64,000 nt of DNA, taken from positions 100,892 to 164,891 of the forward strand of contig NZ_MQVY01000001.1 in NCBI RefSeq assembly GCF_002954385.1. The letters run 5' to 3'. The notes beneath the pieces are model-generated. The model made no database searches. It was not told the origin of the DNA and worked only from the letters and a program-made list of their open reading frames with translations. The position numbers and the translations under genes were made by a program. Shown here one piece after another: positions 35,382-42,499 of this stretch; position 1 is the first letter of the stretch, and every line of letters starts with the position of its first letter. The stretch is from Tenacibaculum sp. SG-28 (GTDB taxonomy: Bacteria > Bacteroidota > Bacteroidia > Flavobacteriales > Flavobacteriaceae).

Positions 35382-36101
35382 CTACAACTTTAAATAAAAA
35401 TCTTTAACAAGATTACGATAGGCATCTGTATATTGATGTCTATCTTTTTCTAGTGTTAATTCTTCCGATTTCACGATAGTTTCTCGAAAGGATAATTCTA
35501 ACAAACTTCTTTTTATTTCGGTTTTATCGTTTCCTTTAACTCGACACCTCCTGGTGACGTGTAAATGGTACTTTTTAGCAATATTGGTAAAATACGCTTC
35601 TTCCTTGAAAGGAATAATAACGGCAAAGTTTCCGTCTTTAGCTAGCATTTTAGCCACAGAAGCAAGTAACTCTTCAAAGCTTAAATGCACTGTAAATCGC
35701 GCTTTATTTCTTGCCGAATCGTTAGACGGATAGGTATCCGAGTAGAAAGGAGGGTTAGAAATAATTAAATCATAGGTTTCTCCTTCCTCTACTATTTCAG
35801 CAGTAAATTCTTTACAAGATGCATGGTATCCATAGAGGCGATCTCCCCAGTCTGATAATTCAAAATTTTGAACAGTTTGCTCAAAAGCATCTTCATCAAT
35901 TTCTATGGCATCGATAATACTAGCACTGCTCCTTTGTGCCATCATAAGCGCAAGTATTCCGGTTCCAGAACCAATATCCAAGATGGTGTCGGGGATGTTT
36001 TCTAAAGAACACCAAGCTCCTAATAAAACCCCATCTGTACCGATTTTCATCGCGCACTTGTCTTGATGAATTGTGAATTCTTTAAATTTAAATGGTTCCA
36101 T
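35382..36101 (-). CDS. tRNA1(Val) A37 N6-methyltransferase TrmN6 (YfiC-like)
   Basis: A class I SAM-dependent methyltransferase of 239 residues. Motif I is ILDIGSGTGILALMMA (near residue 41), the adenine-N6 catalytic motif is NPPF in ISNPPFYSDTY (near residue 118), and the start MEPFKFKEFTIHQDKCAMKIGTDGVLLGAW is characteristic of the YfiC/TrmN6 group, which modifies A37 of tRNA1(Val). It converges with the saccharopine-dehydrogenase-like gene with only 1 base between them. A 43-residue membrane protein gene lies directly upstream. Confidence 0.88.
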   Translation of the reverse strand: MEPFKFKEFTIHQDKCAMKIGTDGVLLGAWCSLENIPDTILDIGSGTGILALMMAQRSSASIIDAIEIDEDAFEQTVQNFELSDWGDRLYGYHASCKEFTAEIVEEGETYDLIISNPPFYSDTYPSNDSARNKARFTVHLSFEELLASVAKMLAKDGNFAVIIPFKEEAYFTNIAKKYHLHVTRRCRVKGNDKTEIKRSLLELSFRETIVKSEELTLEKDRHQYTDAYRNLVKDFYLKL

Positions 36102-36233
36102 TTATAAAAAAGTACCGATTATTTTTTCTGCGTTGTACCATAGTAAAATAACTACCATTAAAAGTAGTACTAAAAATAGACCTCGTTTAGGGTTTGTCTT
36201 TCTGTTTTGACCAAACTTTCTTTGAAACTTCAT
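36102..36233 (-). CDS. Short single-span membrane protein
   Basis: A 43-codon frame starting MKFQRKFGQNRKTNPKRG, a strongly basic N-terminal segment, followed by a hydrophobic span LFLVLLLMVVILLW (residues 19-32) and a short tail. The stop codon ends 1 base short of the trmN6 start, and the upstream mnmD gene ends 12 bases away, so it is part of an operon. The positive-inside arrangement predicts an N-in, C-out single-pass protein. It is not recognised as a named family. Confidence 0.65.
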   Translation of the reverse strand: MKFQRKFGQNRKTNPKRGLFLVLLLMVVILLWYNAEKIIGTFL

Positions 36234-36244
36234 GTTTTATCGTG

Positions 36245-36895
36245 TTATTTTGTAGCTCTTAACATTTCTCTTTTTCCTGGAGGACCAGGTAATCTCTCTA
36301 CGGAAAACCCAACTGCTATCATGGCTCGCCTTATAGTTCCTTTTGCGGCATAAGTGACTAGGATACCATTTTCTCGAAGCGAATTGTACATAATTGTAAA
36401 TATCTTTTCTGTCCATAATTCGGGCTGCACTCTTGCCCCGAAGGCATCAAAATAAATCAAGTCATAGGTGTTTACGTCTGTAATTTCCTGAAAAAACTTC
36501 TTTTGTTTTGTCAGAGAAAACTGCTTTGAAATTTGCTGTTTTACATCCCAAGGACATGCATGAATAACTTGAAAGTAGTTGGCTTTATTTTTACCGTTTA
36601 AGTTATCGGTATAATTGAGTTTTTTAAGTTCCTCCAAAGCGACAGGATAGGCCTCTACACCGATATAGTGGATGGTTTTGTTTGATTCTAGAAGTGTAAT
36701 TAAACAATTTAACCCTGTACCAAATCCTATTTCTAAAATAGCGATATTCTCTTTAGAAATCTGTTCTAAACCATTTCTGATAAATACGTGGTACGCCTCT
36801 TGTATTGCTCCATGTTTGGAGTGATACTGTTCGTTCCATTCCGGAATGTGAATGGTATTTGAGCCATCTGCAGTTGTAATTATCTCTCTTTTCAA
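36245..36895 (-). CDS. tRNA U34 5-methylaminomethyl methyltransferase MnmD-like protein
   Basis: A SAM-dependent methyltransferase (MnmC-N/MnmD type) that completes the wobble mnm5s2U modification. Features: KREIITTADGSNTIHIPEWNEQYHSKHGA at the start, ILEIGFGTGLNCL (motif I) and DLIYFDAFGARVQPELW, the family signature. It is fused to no oxidase domain. The start is a TTG (36895) that begins one base after the upstream stop codon; an ATG at 36964 would overlap the cytochrome gene by 68 bases and adds residues unlike the family. TTG is thus my choice, with a small chance that a base is missing. It lies upstream of the small membrane protein and trmN6. Confidence 0.82.
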   Translation of the reverse strand: MKREIITTADGSNTIHIPEWNEQYHSKHGAIQEAYHVFIRNGLEQISKENIAILEIGFGTGLNCLITLLESNKTIHYIGVEAYPVALEELKKLNYTDNLNGKNKANYFQVIHACPWDVKQQISKQFSLTKQKKFFQEITDVNTYDLIYFDAFGARVQPELWTEKIFTIMYNSLRENGILVTYAAKGTIRRAMIAVGFSVERLPGPPGKREMLRATK

Positions 36896-36896
36896 A

Positions 36897-37310
36897 TTAA
36901 TTAATCCAAAGTTTTTTAATTTTTGGTATTGGTCCTCTACAAAAAATCTCGTGACATTGCACACAACTATTAACCGCCGTATTGAAATTTTCCTTCCTTT
37001 GTGATTTCTCTCCTGTATACGTTTTTACCATATACTGCACGTAGGTGTCGGATAACTTCCTGAAATCACTACTCTTAAAAGTGGCATTCGTTAAAGTTGC
37101 ACTGTGTATGTTTTTGATATAATCCGGAAACGGACCGATATCTTTTTGATGCATAACATTTTCTTTGGTTTCTTGCATTTTTGCAAACATTTGTTGCATC
37201 AGTACTGCCATTTCAGAGGGTTCGGCATAAACAAACTCTTTGGTATTCTTATTTTCAGAGGCACAAGCACACAAAAAGCTTCCTAAAAAAACTAAAAGAT
37301 ACCTAGTCAT
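36897..37310 (-). CDS. c-type cytochrome lipoprotein
   Basis: A 137-residue lipoprotein with signal LLVFLGSFLCACASEN and the lipid cysteine at about residue 16. The single heme-binding motif CVQCH is near residue 120, followed by PIPKIKKLW, as in small class I or II periplasmic c-type cytochromes of Bacteroidota. Its partner is unknown. It overlaps the DUF4920 gene by 8 bases and is 1 base before mnmD. The role in the tRNA-modification operon is not apparent. Confidence 0.82.
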   Translation of the reverse strand: MTRYLLVFLGSFLCACASENKNTKEFVYAEPSEMAVLMQQMFAKMQETKENVMHQKDIGPFPDYIKNIHSATLTNATFKSSDFRKLSDTYVQYMVKTYTGEKSQRKENFNTAVNSCVQCHEIFCRGPIPKIKKLWIN

Positions 37311-37812
37311 TATTTTTTAACAATACACCATCTGCTAAAAACGCATAGGTATATTTTGGTTCTGTTATTGCGTTTATCTCCTCGTCTGATTTTCCTGCAT
37401 CTTTAGCGTAGTGTTGTAATTCCTCCACAGGAGTAATAGTTACATATGCTTTTCCGTTAACAATTACCTTTTCATCTTCACAATTTAAAGGCATGAAAAA
37501 GCCGTAATCTTTAAAACGAACCATGGTTTCTTTACCATCACCAAGTTCTAACTTCATCCAGCATCCTTTTTTCTTACAAACACTATTAACAGTGCTGGTG
37601 AATTTTACGTTTAAAGTATCTCCTGCATTCATGTTTTCGAATTTATTTCGCATAACATCAGCAGATAAAACATTTTTCTCATTTACCTTTTTACCAAAGG
37701 AAGTATATGCGATGGTACTGGATTCTTTAGTAGCTTTGTCATTCTCCTTCTTTAAATTACAGCTTGCACAAAATATGCTTAAAATTAGTGTTATTATTGT
37801 TATTCTTTTCAT
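37303..37812 (-). CDS. DUF4920 lipoprotein
   Basis: A 169-residue lipoprotein. The signal MKRITIITLILSIFCASC places the lipid cysteine at about residue 18. The body has the DUF4920 pattern: YTSFGKKV, NVKFTSTVNSVCKKKGCWMKLEL with two cysteines, and MVRFKDYGFFMPLN. An in-frame ATG at 37854 would lie upstream of the -7 box (37842-37849), so 37812 is the start. Function is unknown; the conserved CxxxGCW suggests metal or heme-linked redox chemistry, but that is speculation. Confidence 0.85.
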   Translation of the reverse strand: MKRITIITLILSIFCASCNLKKENDKATKESSTIAYTSFGKKVNEKNVLSADVMRNKFENMNAGDTLNVKFTSTVNSVCKKKGCWMKLELGDGKETMVRFKDYGFFMPLNCEDEKVIVNGKAYVTITPVEELQHYAKDAGKSDEEINAITEPKYTYAFLADGVLLKNND

Positions 37813-37841
37813 CTTCAGTTTGTTGAGTAAATTATTTTTAA

Positions 37842-37849
37842 CAAAGATA
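37842..37849 (-). promoter_or_regulatory. -7 element of the DUF4920 operon
   Basis: TATCTTTG on the minus strand, about 30 bases ahead of the ATG at 37812 and downstream of the alternative ATG at 37854. It favours the shorter start. Confidence 0.5.
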
Positions 37850-37901
37850 ACCATATTTGTTGGATTCGTGTAGTAAGCACGTTTAATCCTACATGTTTTT
37901 G

Positions 37902-37909
37902 TAACTTTG
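37902..37909 (+). promoter_or_regulatory. -7 element of ilvE
   Basis: TAACTTTG, a perfect TAnnTTTG box, 19 bases ahead of the ilvE ATG at 37929. No -33 TTG is seen at 17-23 bp. Confidence 0.5.
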
Positions 37910-37928
37910 CCAGCATAAAAAAAATATT

Positions 37929-38978
37929 ATGGATATTAAAATTCAGTCGGTTGAAGTTTCTAAAATTGCTGATGTAGACTTTAACGATTTATCTTTTGGT
38001 CATGTGTTTACAGATCACATGCTCGTTTGCGATTATGAAAACGGAGAATGGAATGTGCCCGAAATTGTACCTTATGCGCCAATTACCCTAGAACCGTCGG
38101 CAAGGGTGTTTCATTATGGTCAGGCTGTTTTTGAAGGAATGAAAGCATATAAAGATGATGCAGATGGGATTTTCTTATTTCGACCCGACCAAAGTATAAA
38201 AAGACTTAACATTTCTGCTGAAAGGCTTGCTATTCCTGCCGTTCCAGAAGCTATCTTTTACAATGGGTTGAAAAAATTACTACATCTCGATACCGAATGG
38301 ATCAAAAAAGGGTTTGGAAACTCTTTATACATTCGTCCTTTTATAATAGCTACCGAAGGAGCTATCGCTGCTTCCCCAGCTGAAAAATACCGATTCATGG
38401 TTATCTGTTCTCCGGCGCAATCTTATTATGCAGGTGATGTTCGAGTTTTAATAGCAGAAAAATACAGTAGATCTGCAAATGGTGGTGTTGGTTATGCCAA
38501 AGCAGCAGGTAATTATGCTGCACAATTTTACCCTACAAGTCTAGCGAATAAAGAAGGATACCAACAGATCATCTGGACGGATGCTGATACACATGAATAC
38601 ATGGAAGAGGCTGGAACCATGAATGTATTTTTTAGAATAGGAGACACCTTAATTACTGCTCCAACTAGCGATAGAATTTTGGATGGCATTACAAGGAAAT
38701 CTATTATTCAATTAGCAAAAGATAATGGAATTTCTATTGAAGTACGAAATATCAAGGTACAAGAAATAAAAACTGCTGCAGCAAAAGGAGAACTCAAAGA
38801 AATTTTTGGTTCTGGTACTGCCGCTGTTATCAATCCTATTAAAGGGTTTAAGCACCAGGATACTGTGGTAGAATTGCCAAATATGGAAGATACTTACGCT
38901 GCATTTTTCAAAGAAAAGCTTTTAAATATTCAGTATAACAAAGAAGAAGATAAGCATCAATGGAGGGTGCAAATTTAG
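37929..38978 (+). CDS. ilvE: Branched-chain amino acid aminotransferase
   Basis: Transaminates the 2-oxo acids of Leu, Ile and Val. The 349-residue PLP enzyme of fold type IV has HYGQAVFEGMKAYK, RPDQSIKRLNISAERLA, YIRPFIIATEG, and AKAAGNYAAQF, which contains the PLP lysine near residue 195. EAGTMNVFF (the EAGTMN signature) and GTAAVINPIKG near the C-terminus are also present. The length matches class II BCATs (about 350). It is divergent from the DUF4920 operon and ends in a long-loop terminator. Confidence 0.96.
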   Translation: MDIKIQSVEVSKIADVDFNDLSFGHVFTDHMLVCDYENGEWNVPEIVPYAPITLEPSARVFHYGQAVFEGMKAYKDDADGIFLFRPDQSIKRLNISAERLAIPAVPEAIFYNGLKKLLHLDTEWIKKGFGNSLYIRPFIIATEGAIAASPAEKYRFMVICSPAQSYYAGDVRVLIAEKYSRSANGGVGYAKAAGNYAAQFYPTSLANKEGYQQIIWTDADTHEYMEEAGTMNVFFRIGDTLITAPTSDRILDGITRKSIIQLAKDNGISIEVRNIKVQEIKTAAAKGELKEIFGSGTAAVINPIKGFKHQDTVVELPNMEDTYAAFFKEKLLNIQYNKEEDKHQWRVQI

Positions 38979-39008
38979 AGCATTAAACCCCTCTTAAAAT
39001 ATAATTTC

Positions 39009-39052
39009 AAAAGGCATCGAAATCGAAAACAACTCAAATTCGATGCCTTTTT
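39009..39052. terminator. Bidirectional terminator between ilvE and the PRA-PH-like gene
   Basis: AAAAGGCATCGAA (39009-39021) pairs perfectly with TTCGATGCCTTTT (39040-39052), with an 18-base loop. It separates convergent genes and has T runs in both directions. The large loop is unusual for a terminator, but the stem is long. Confidence 0.8.
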
Positions 39053-39059
39053 ATAGCTA

Positions 39060-39446
39060 TTATTCCAGAACTATTTTTTCTAAATTAGGTTTAAAGTAAT
39101 TCGGTCCTTTTAGAACTTTTCCATCTTCTCGGTAAATAGGCTTCCCATCTTCCCCTAATTTACTCATGTTACTGCGTTGAATTTCGTTAAAAACTGCTTC
39201 AATTTTATCTTGCATTCCATGCTCTATAATAGTACCGCATAAAATGTACAGCATATCACCTAAGGCATCTGCAACCTCTACTAGGTCATTGTTCCTTGCT
39301 GCCTCAATATATTCCTCGTTTTCTTCTTTCATTAAATTGAAACGAAGCAGGTTTCGGTCTTCTCCAATATTTGCAGTCGGTTTGTCTTTTATTCCTAACC
39401 CAAATGCTTTATGAAATTCATGAACGGCACTAATCTTTTTTTTCAT
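39060..39446 (-). CDS. MazG/PRA-PH-superfamily nucleotide pyrophosphohydrolase
   Basis: A 128-residue protein of the all-alpha NTP pyrophosphohydrolase superfamily (phosphoribosyl-ATP pyrophosphohydrolase-like, PF01503). The metal helices show as FNLMKEENEEYIEAARNND and VEVADALGDMLYILCGTI. No histidine-pathway genes are nearby, and the sequence differs from HisE, so a house-cleaning NTP hydrolase is more likely. It lies 13 bases downstream of a HAD hydrolase gene, with which it may be co-transcribed. Confidence 0.85.
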   Translation of the reverse strand: MKKKISAVHEFHKAFGLGIKDKPTANIGEDRNLLRFNLMKEENEEYIEAARNNDLVEVADALGDMLYILCGTIIEHGMQDKIEAVFNEIQRSNMSKLGEDGKPIYREDGKVLKGPNYFKPNLEKIVLE

Positions 39447-39459
39447 TTTGGTTCTTATT

Positions 39460-40146
39460 TTAATGTTGTATTCCTAATTTTTTTTCTGTTTCTTTTAGCT
39501 GAAAGCTATTCCAATCTTTTATGTGGTGTTTAACTCCCATAAGGTTAAAATCCTTTTTGTTTTTATCATTAACTCCAACAAAATGAAGGTTTAGATTTGT
39601 TGCGGTAGTTAGATCCCATAATCCATCTCCGAAGGAAATAATTTCCTCAAATGCTGAGATTCCGAAGTATTTTTCCGCTTTTTTAATTGCAGAGGTAACG
39701 ATCTCTTCTCTTGAAAACATGCCATTGGAGGTCGCTATTAGTTCGGGTATTACAGGTAGCTTTGCTTGTTGTAATTTTAGTATTGCCGGACGCATTAAAG
39801 ATCCAGTGGCAAAACAGATACCGTAGTCGCTATGGTGAAGTAACTGATTTATTATATTCAGCGCTCCTTTAATTGCATTGCTGTCTTTGTGGGTTGCAAA
39901 TCTTTCTGTCATTACTTTCTCAAATTCAGGAATAAAAGAAAGGGTAAAGTCTCTTTTAAAGGTTTTTTCGTAATTTACTTTAAAAATATAACTGTCTGAA
40001 GCATTTTTGTAGTTTTTCCAGTTGGTATCTATATTTTCAATTCCAAAGTGTTTCAAGGCAAATAATAACGCATCCTCGTGTTTATGCTGACTATCTGTTA
40101 ACGTATCGTCGATATCCAAAACAGCTAACTTACTTTTTTGTATCAT
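39460..40146 (-). CDS. HAD-superfamily hydrolase
   Basis: A 228-residue haloacid-dehalogenase-like phosphatase. Motif I is AVLDIDDTLTD (residues 8-18, nucleophile aspartate then Asp as general acid), motif II is in CFATGS, and motif IV is FGDGLWDLTTA near residue 180. A helical cap lies between motif I and II. The substrate is unknown. It is upstream of the PRA-PH-like protein on the same strand. Confidence 0.85.
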   Translation of the reverse strand: MIQKSKLAVLDIDDTLTDSQHKHEDALLFALKHFGIENIDTNWKNYKNASDSYIFKVNYEKTFKRDFTLSFIPEFEKVMTERFATHKDSNAIKGALNIINQLLHHSDYGICFATGSLMRPAILKLQQAKLPVIPELIATSNGMFSREEIVTSAIKKAEKYFGISAFEEIISFGDGLWDLTTATNLNLHFVGVNDKNKKDFNLMGVKHHIKDWNSFQLKETEKKLGIQH

Positions 40147-40290
40147 GGTATTGGTTTGGCTTTAAAGCTATTTAAATTAAACGAATTACAGGGTTTTAGT
40201 ATTGCAGAGCACTTGCGTTATAGAAAAACATTATCCAAATAAATTTCAGAACAATAAATCATTGTTTAACTTTGCTAAAAATACAATATT

Positions 40291-40482
40291 ATGTTTACCA
40301 CAGGTAGGATTATTTTTGCAAGTTTATTTGTTGTCGTTTTTGTAACCACAATGGTTATAAGTTACAAAAAAGACGCGAAGAGGAATAAAAAGTATTACCA
40401 GAATGGAGCTTTGTATGTTGCCGTGGCAATTGTTGTAACCATTTCTTTACTATTTTTATCTAAATACTTAATTAAGGGTTAA
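40291..40482 (+). CDS. Small two-span membrane protein
   Basis: A 63-residue protein with two hydrophobic spans, about residues 5-24 and 42-60, joined by a lysine-rich loop (KKDAKRNKKYYQNG). Not recognised as a named family, but the composition and a perfect TAACTTTG box at 40267-40274 support a real gene. Its stop overlaps the stop codon of the convergent Kir-channel gene by 4 bases (40479-40482), with no terminator between them. Confidence 0.7.
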   Translation: MFTTGRIIFASLFVVVFVTTMVISYKKDAKRNKKYYQNGALYVAVAIVVTISLLFLSKYLIKG

Positions 40483-41398
40483 ACAAGTTCCTCTACATCA
40501 TTGAGTTTTTCATGATCTAGAATGGTAAATCCTTCACTATCAAAATATATAGAAGGTTTGTATTTAGCGTGAAGTTTCAATTCAGAAAAGTCATAAGAGG
40601 TGGCTTGATAAACTGTTTGCCCAAAAGATTCTTCGTGATACTTTAATAAAATATACAGTTTAGCATCTAAACTTTTTATTTCTACTGCATTGTATTTTTG
40701 TAGTGGACTTTCTGAATCAATTTCATGCACCACAGTCCAGATTGTCGGTAAATACATTATTTTATTCCGCTCTAATTTTAAGGTGTAGAAGTTCCTCTTA
40801 TACATCCCTGATTTTTCTTTTTCGTTAATAGATAGTGTAACGGTTATCTCGGGTTCTATCATTAATGTTTTTCTTCTGTTAATCAAGCGAAACATTATGG
40901 CATTTCCTTGGTTAAAGTGTCTTAAAATAAAGTTTTCGCTAAAGCGAATTGCAGCTTTAGGCCTTGAAAATCTTCCATACAAAAGACCGGTGATAAAAGA
41001 GAAAGAGAGCAAGCCAATCATCGCCTCAAAAGCAGCTATAATATTGGCGACTATACCCTGAGGTGCTATCCCTCCGTAACCTACGGTGGTTAATGTTTGT
41101 GCGCTGAAAAAAAACCATTTAAGAAATCGTCTATGAGGTTTCCTTTCGACGGAGTAATTTCCTCAATACCAATTGCTACATATAGCCCCCCAAAAAATAT
41201 ATTGAGCGTCAAATAGCCAAGCAATACAAATAGAAAAAATTTCCACCAAGGCAAGGCAATAAAAAAAGTGTATAAGTCTTCAATTTTGAATTTTTTATTG
41301 ACGTGAATTACATTGGAAGTTCCATCTTTGTTAACAATTCCTCGAATGTTTTTCTGTGAATTATAGCCAAATCCAGGATCTTTAACTTTTTGTGCCAT
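40479..41398 (-). CDS. Inward-rectifier (Kir-type) potassium channel (frameshifted)
   Basis: A prokaryotic KirBac-like channel. The first frame (41398-41090) has LYTFFIALPWWKFFLFVLLGYL (slide and outer helix) and ends in the pore helix at FLNGFFS. The other frame gives SAQTLTTVGYGG, with the K+ selectivity filter TVGYG, the inner helix IIAAFEAMIGLLSFSF, and the cytoplasmic Kir domain with RFSRPKAAIRFSE and the C-terminal beta sandwich. The minus-strand T run of eight near 41107-41114 should be nine: adding one T gives FFFSAQTLTTVGYG. Joined length is about 306 residues, typical of KirBac. Likely an assembly error. Confidence 0.88.
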
Positions 41399-41430
41399 AC
41401 GATTTATAAATAATTTTAAAGGTACAAAAA

Positions 41431-41991
41431 TTAACTGCTACGATACTTAAAACATTCTTTGGTATGATCATTAACCATACCTATAGCTTGTAAGTAGGCG
41501 TATATTATAGTGGTTCCAACAAATTGAAAACCGTGATTTTGCAGTTCCTTAGAAATTGTATCTGAAAGTTTATTTGCAGTAGGAACTTTGTCGCTGTTTT
41601 CAAACGTATTGTAAATTGGCTTGTGGTTGCTAAATTTCCACAGAAAATCCGAAAAAGAACCATATCTATCTCGAATTTTAATAAAGTTTTGTGCATTAGA
41701 TATGGCTGCTTTAATTTTTAGTTTGTTTCTTACAATTCCTTTGTCACTAACCAATGCAGTATACTTTTTAGCTTTGTATGCTGCTATTTTATGGTAATCA
41801 AAATTATCAAAGGCCCTTCTAAAATTTTCTCGTTTCTTTAGAATAGTTATCCAACTCAGTCCTGCCTGAAAAGACTCTAATAACAGCATTTCAAATAATT
41901 TCCTGTCTTCATATACTGGAATGCCCCATTCTTCATCATGATATTTTATATACAGCGGATTTGAAGTAACCCAAGCGCATCTTTTTTTCAT
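41431..41991 (-). CDS. tag: DNA-3-methyladenine glycosylase I
   Basis: Base-excision repair enzyme of the HhH-GPD-like superfamily that removes 3-methyladenine. The 186-residue protein has the N-terminal RCAWVTSNPLYIKYHDEEWG, the conserved FEMLLLESFQAGLSW helix and a late zinc-binding region with histidine and cysteine (VNDHTKECF near the end), as in E. coli Tag. It lies 32 bases upstream of the Kir channel on the same strand. Confidence 0.93.
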   Translation of the reverse strand: MKKRCAWVTSNPLYIKYHDEEWGIPVYEDRKLFEMLLLESFQAGLSWITILKKRENFRRAFDNFDYHKIAAYKAKKYTALVSDKGIVRNKLKIKAAISNAQNFIKIRDRYGSFSDFLWKFSNHKPIYNTFENSDKVPTANKLSDTISKELQNHGFQFVGTTIIYAYLQAIGMVNDHTKECFKYRSS

Positions 41992-42009
41992 ATCTTGTAT
42001 AAATTACTA

Positions 42010-42017
42010 TAATTTTG
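42010..42017 (+). promoter_or_regulatory. -7 element of the DUF6146 lipoprotein gene
   Basis: TAATTTTG, a perfect TAnnTTTG box, 25 bases ahead of the ATG at 42043. A TTG at 41995-41997 is too close to be a -33 element. Confidence 0.45.
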
Positions 42018-42042
42018 TACTTTAAAGGTAAATATTTTTAGC

Positions 42043-42450
42043 ATGAATTTTTCAAAATATATGGTTCCGATTATAATTTTTAGTTGTATTGTGTATGCTT
42101 GTAGTACTTCCAATCGCTATAATTCCTCTTCCGGAAAAGATGAACCGGTTGTGATAGCTAACGATAGCTTAGAGTACGAGATAATTATTATGGATGTAGG
42201 GTTTAATACTTATTTAGTGTCAAATGCCAGGCCTGTGGGTTATTACTCGCAGTCATACCTAGAATCGAGAAATAGATTATATACTACGGAGTGGAATATT
42301 AGAGTACTTAATCCCAGTCGATACAATCCTAACATTTATAACAATTCTATTGATTATAACCCAAATGTGGATTATGGATATGATGTAAACTATAAACTAT
42401 TTAATTATTTTAAATTTGTCGAGCAGAAATATAGAATCAAAATTAGATAA
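42043..42450 (+). CDS. DUF6146 lipoprotein
   Basis: A 135-residue lipoprotein with signal MNFSKYMVPIIIFSCIVYAC and a lipid cysteine near residue 20. The body fits the Bacteroidota DUF6146 family, with SLEYEIIIMDVGFNTYL, NRLYTTEWNIRVLNP and an Asn/Tyr-rich C-terminal half (NPNIYNNSIDYNPN). Function is unknown. It is followed by sppA after 49 bases, which has its own -7 box. Confidence 0.83.
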   Translation: MNFSKYMVPIIIFSCIVYACSTSNRYNSSSGKDEPVVIANDSLEYEIIIMDVGFNTYLVSNARPVGYYSQSYLESRNRLYTTEWNIRVLNPSRYNPNIYNNSIDYNPNVDYGYDVNYKLFNYFKFVEQKYRIKIR

Positions 42451-42466
42451 AGCTGTCGTTAAAACT

Positions 42467-42474
42467 TATATTTG
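42467..42474 (+). promoter_or_regulatory. -7 element of sppA
   Basis: TATATTTG, a perfect TAnnTTTG box, 25 bases ahead of the sppA ATG at 42500. No clear -33 TTG is visible. Confidence 0.45.
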
Positions 42475-42499
42475 CTTTTGAGAATTCAATTATTATATC

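Noticed and set aside
36897-36964. Overlap of the mnmD frame with the cytochrome gene as a real nested start
   Set aside because: The extra N-terminal residues do not resemble the MnmD family and the conserved start aligns with TTG at 36895.
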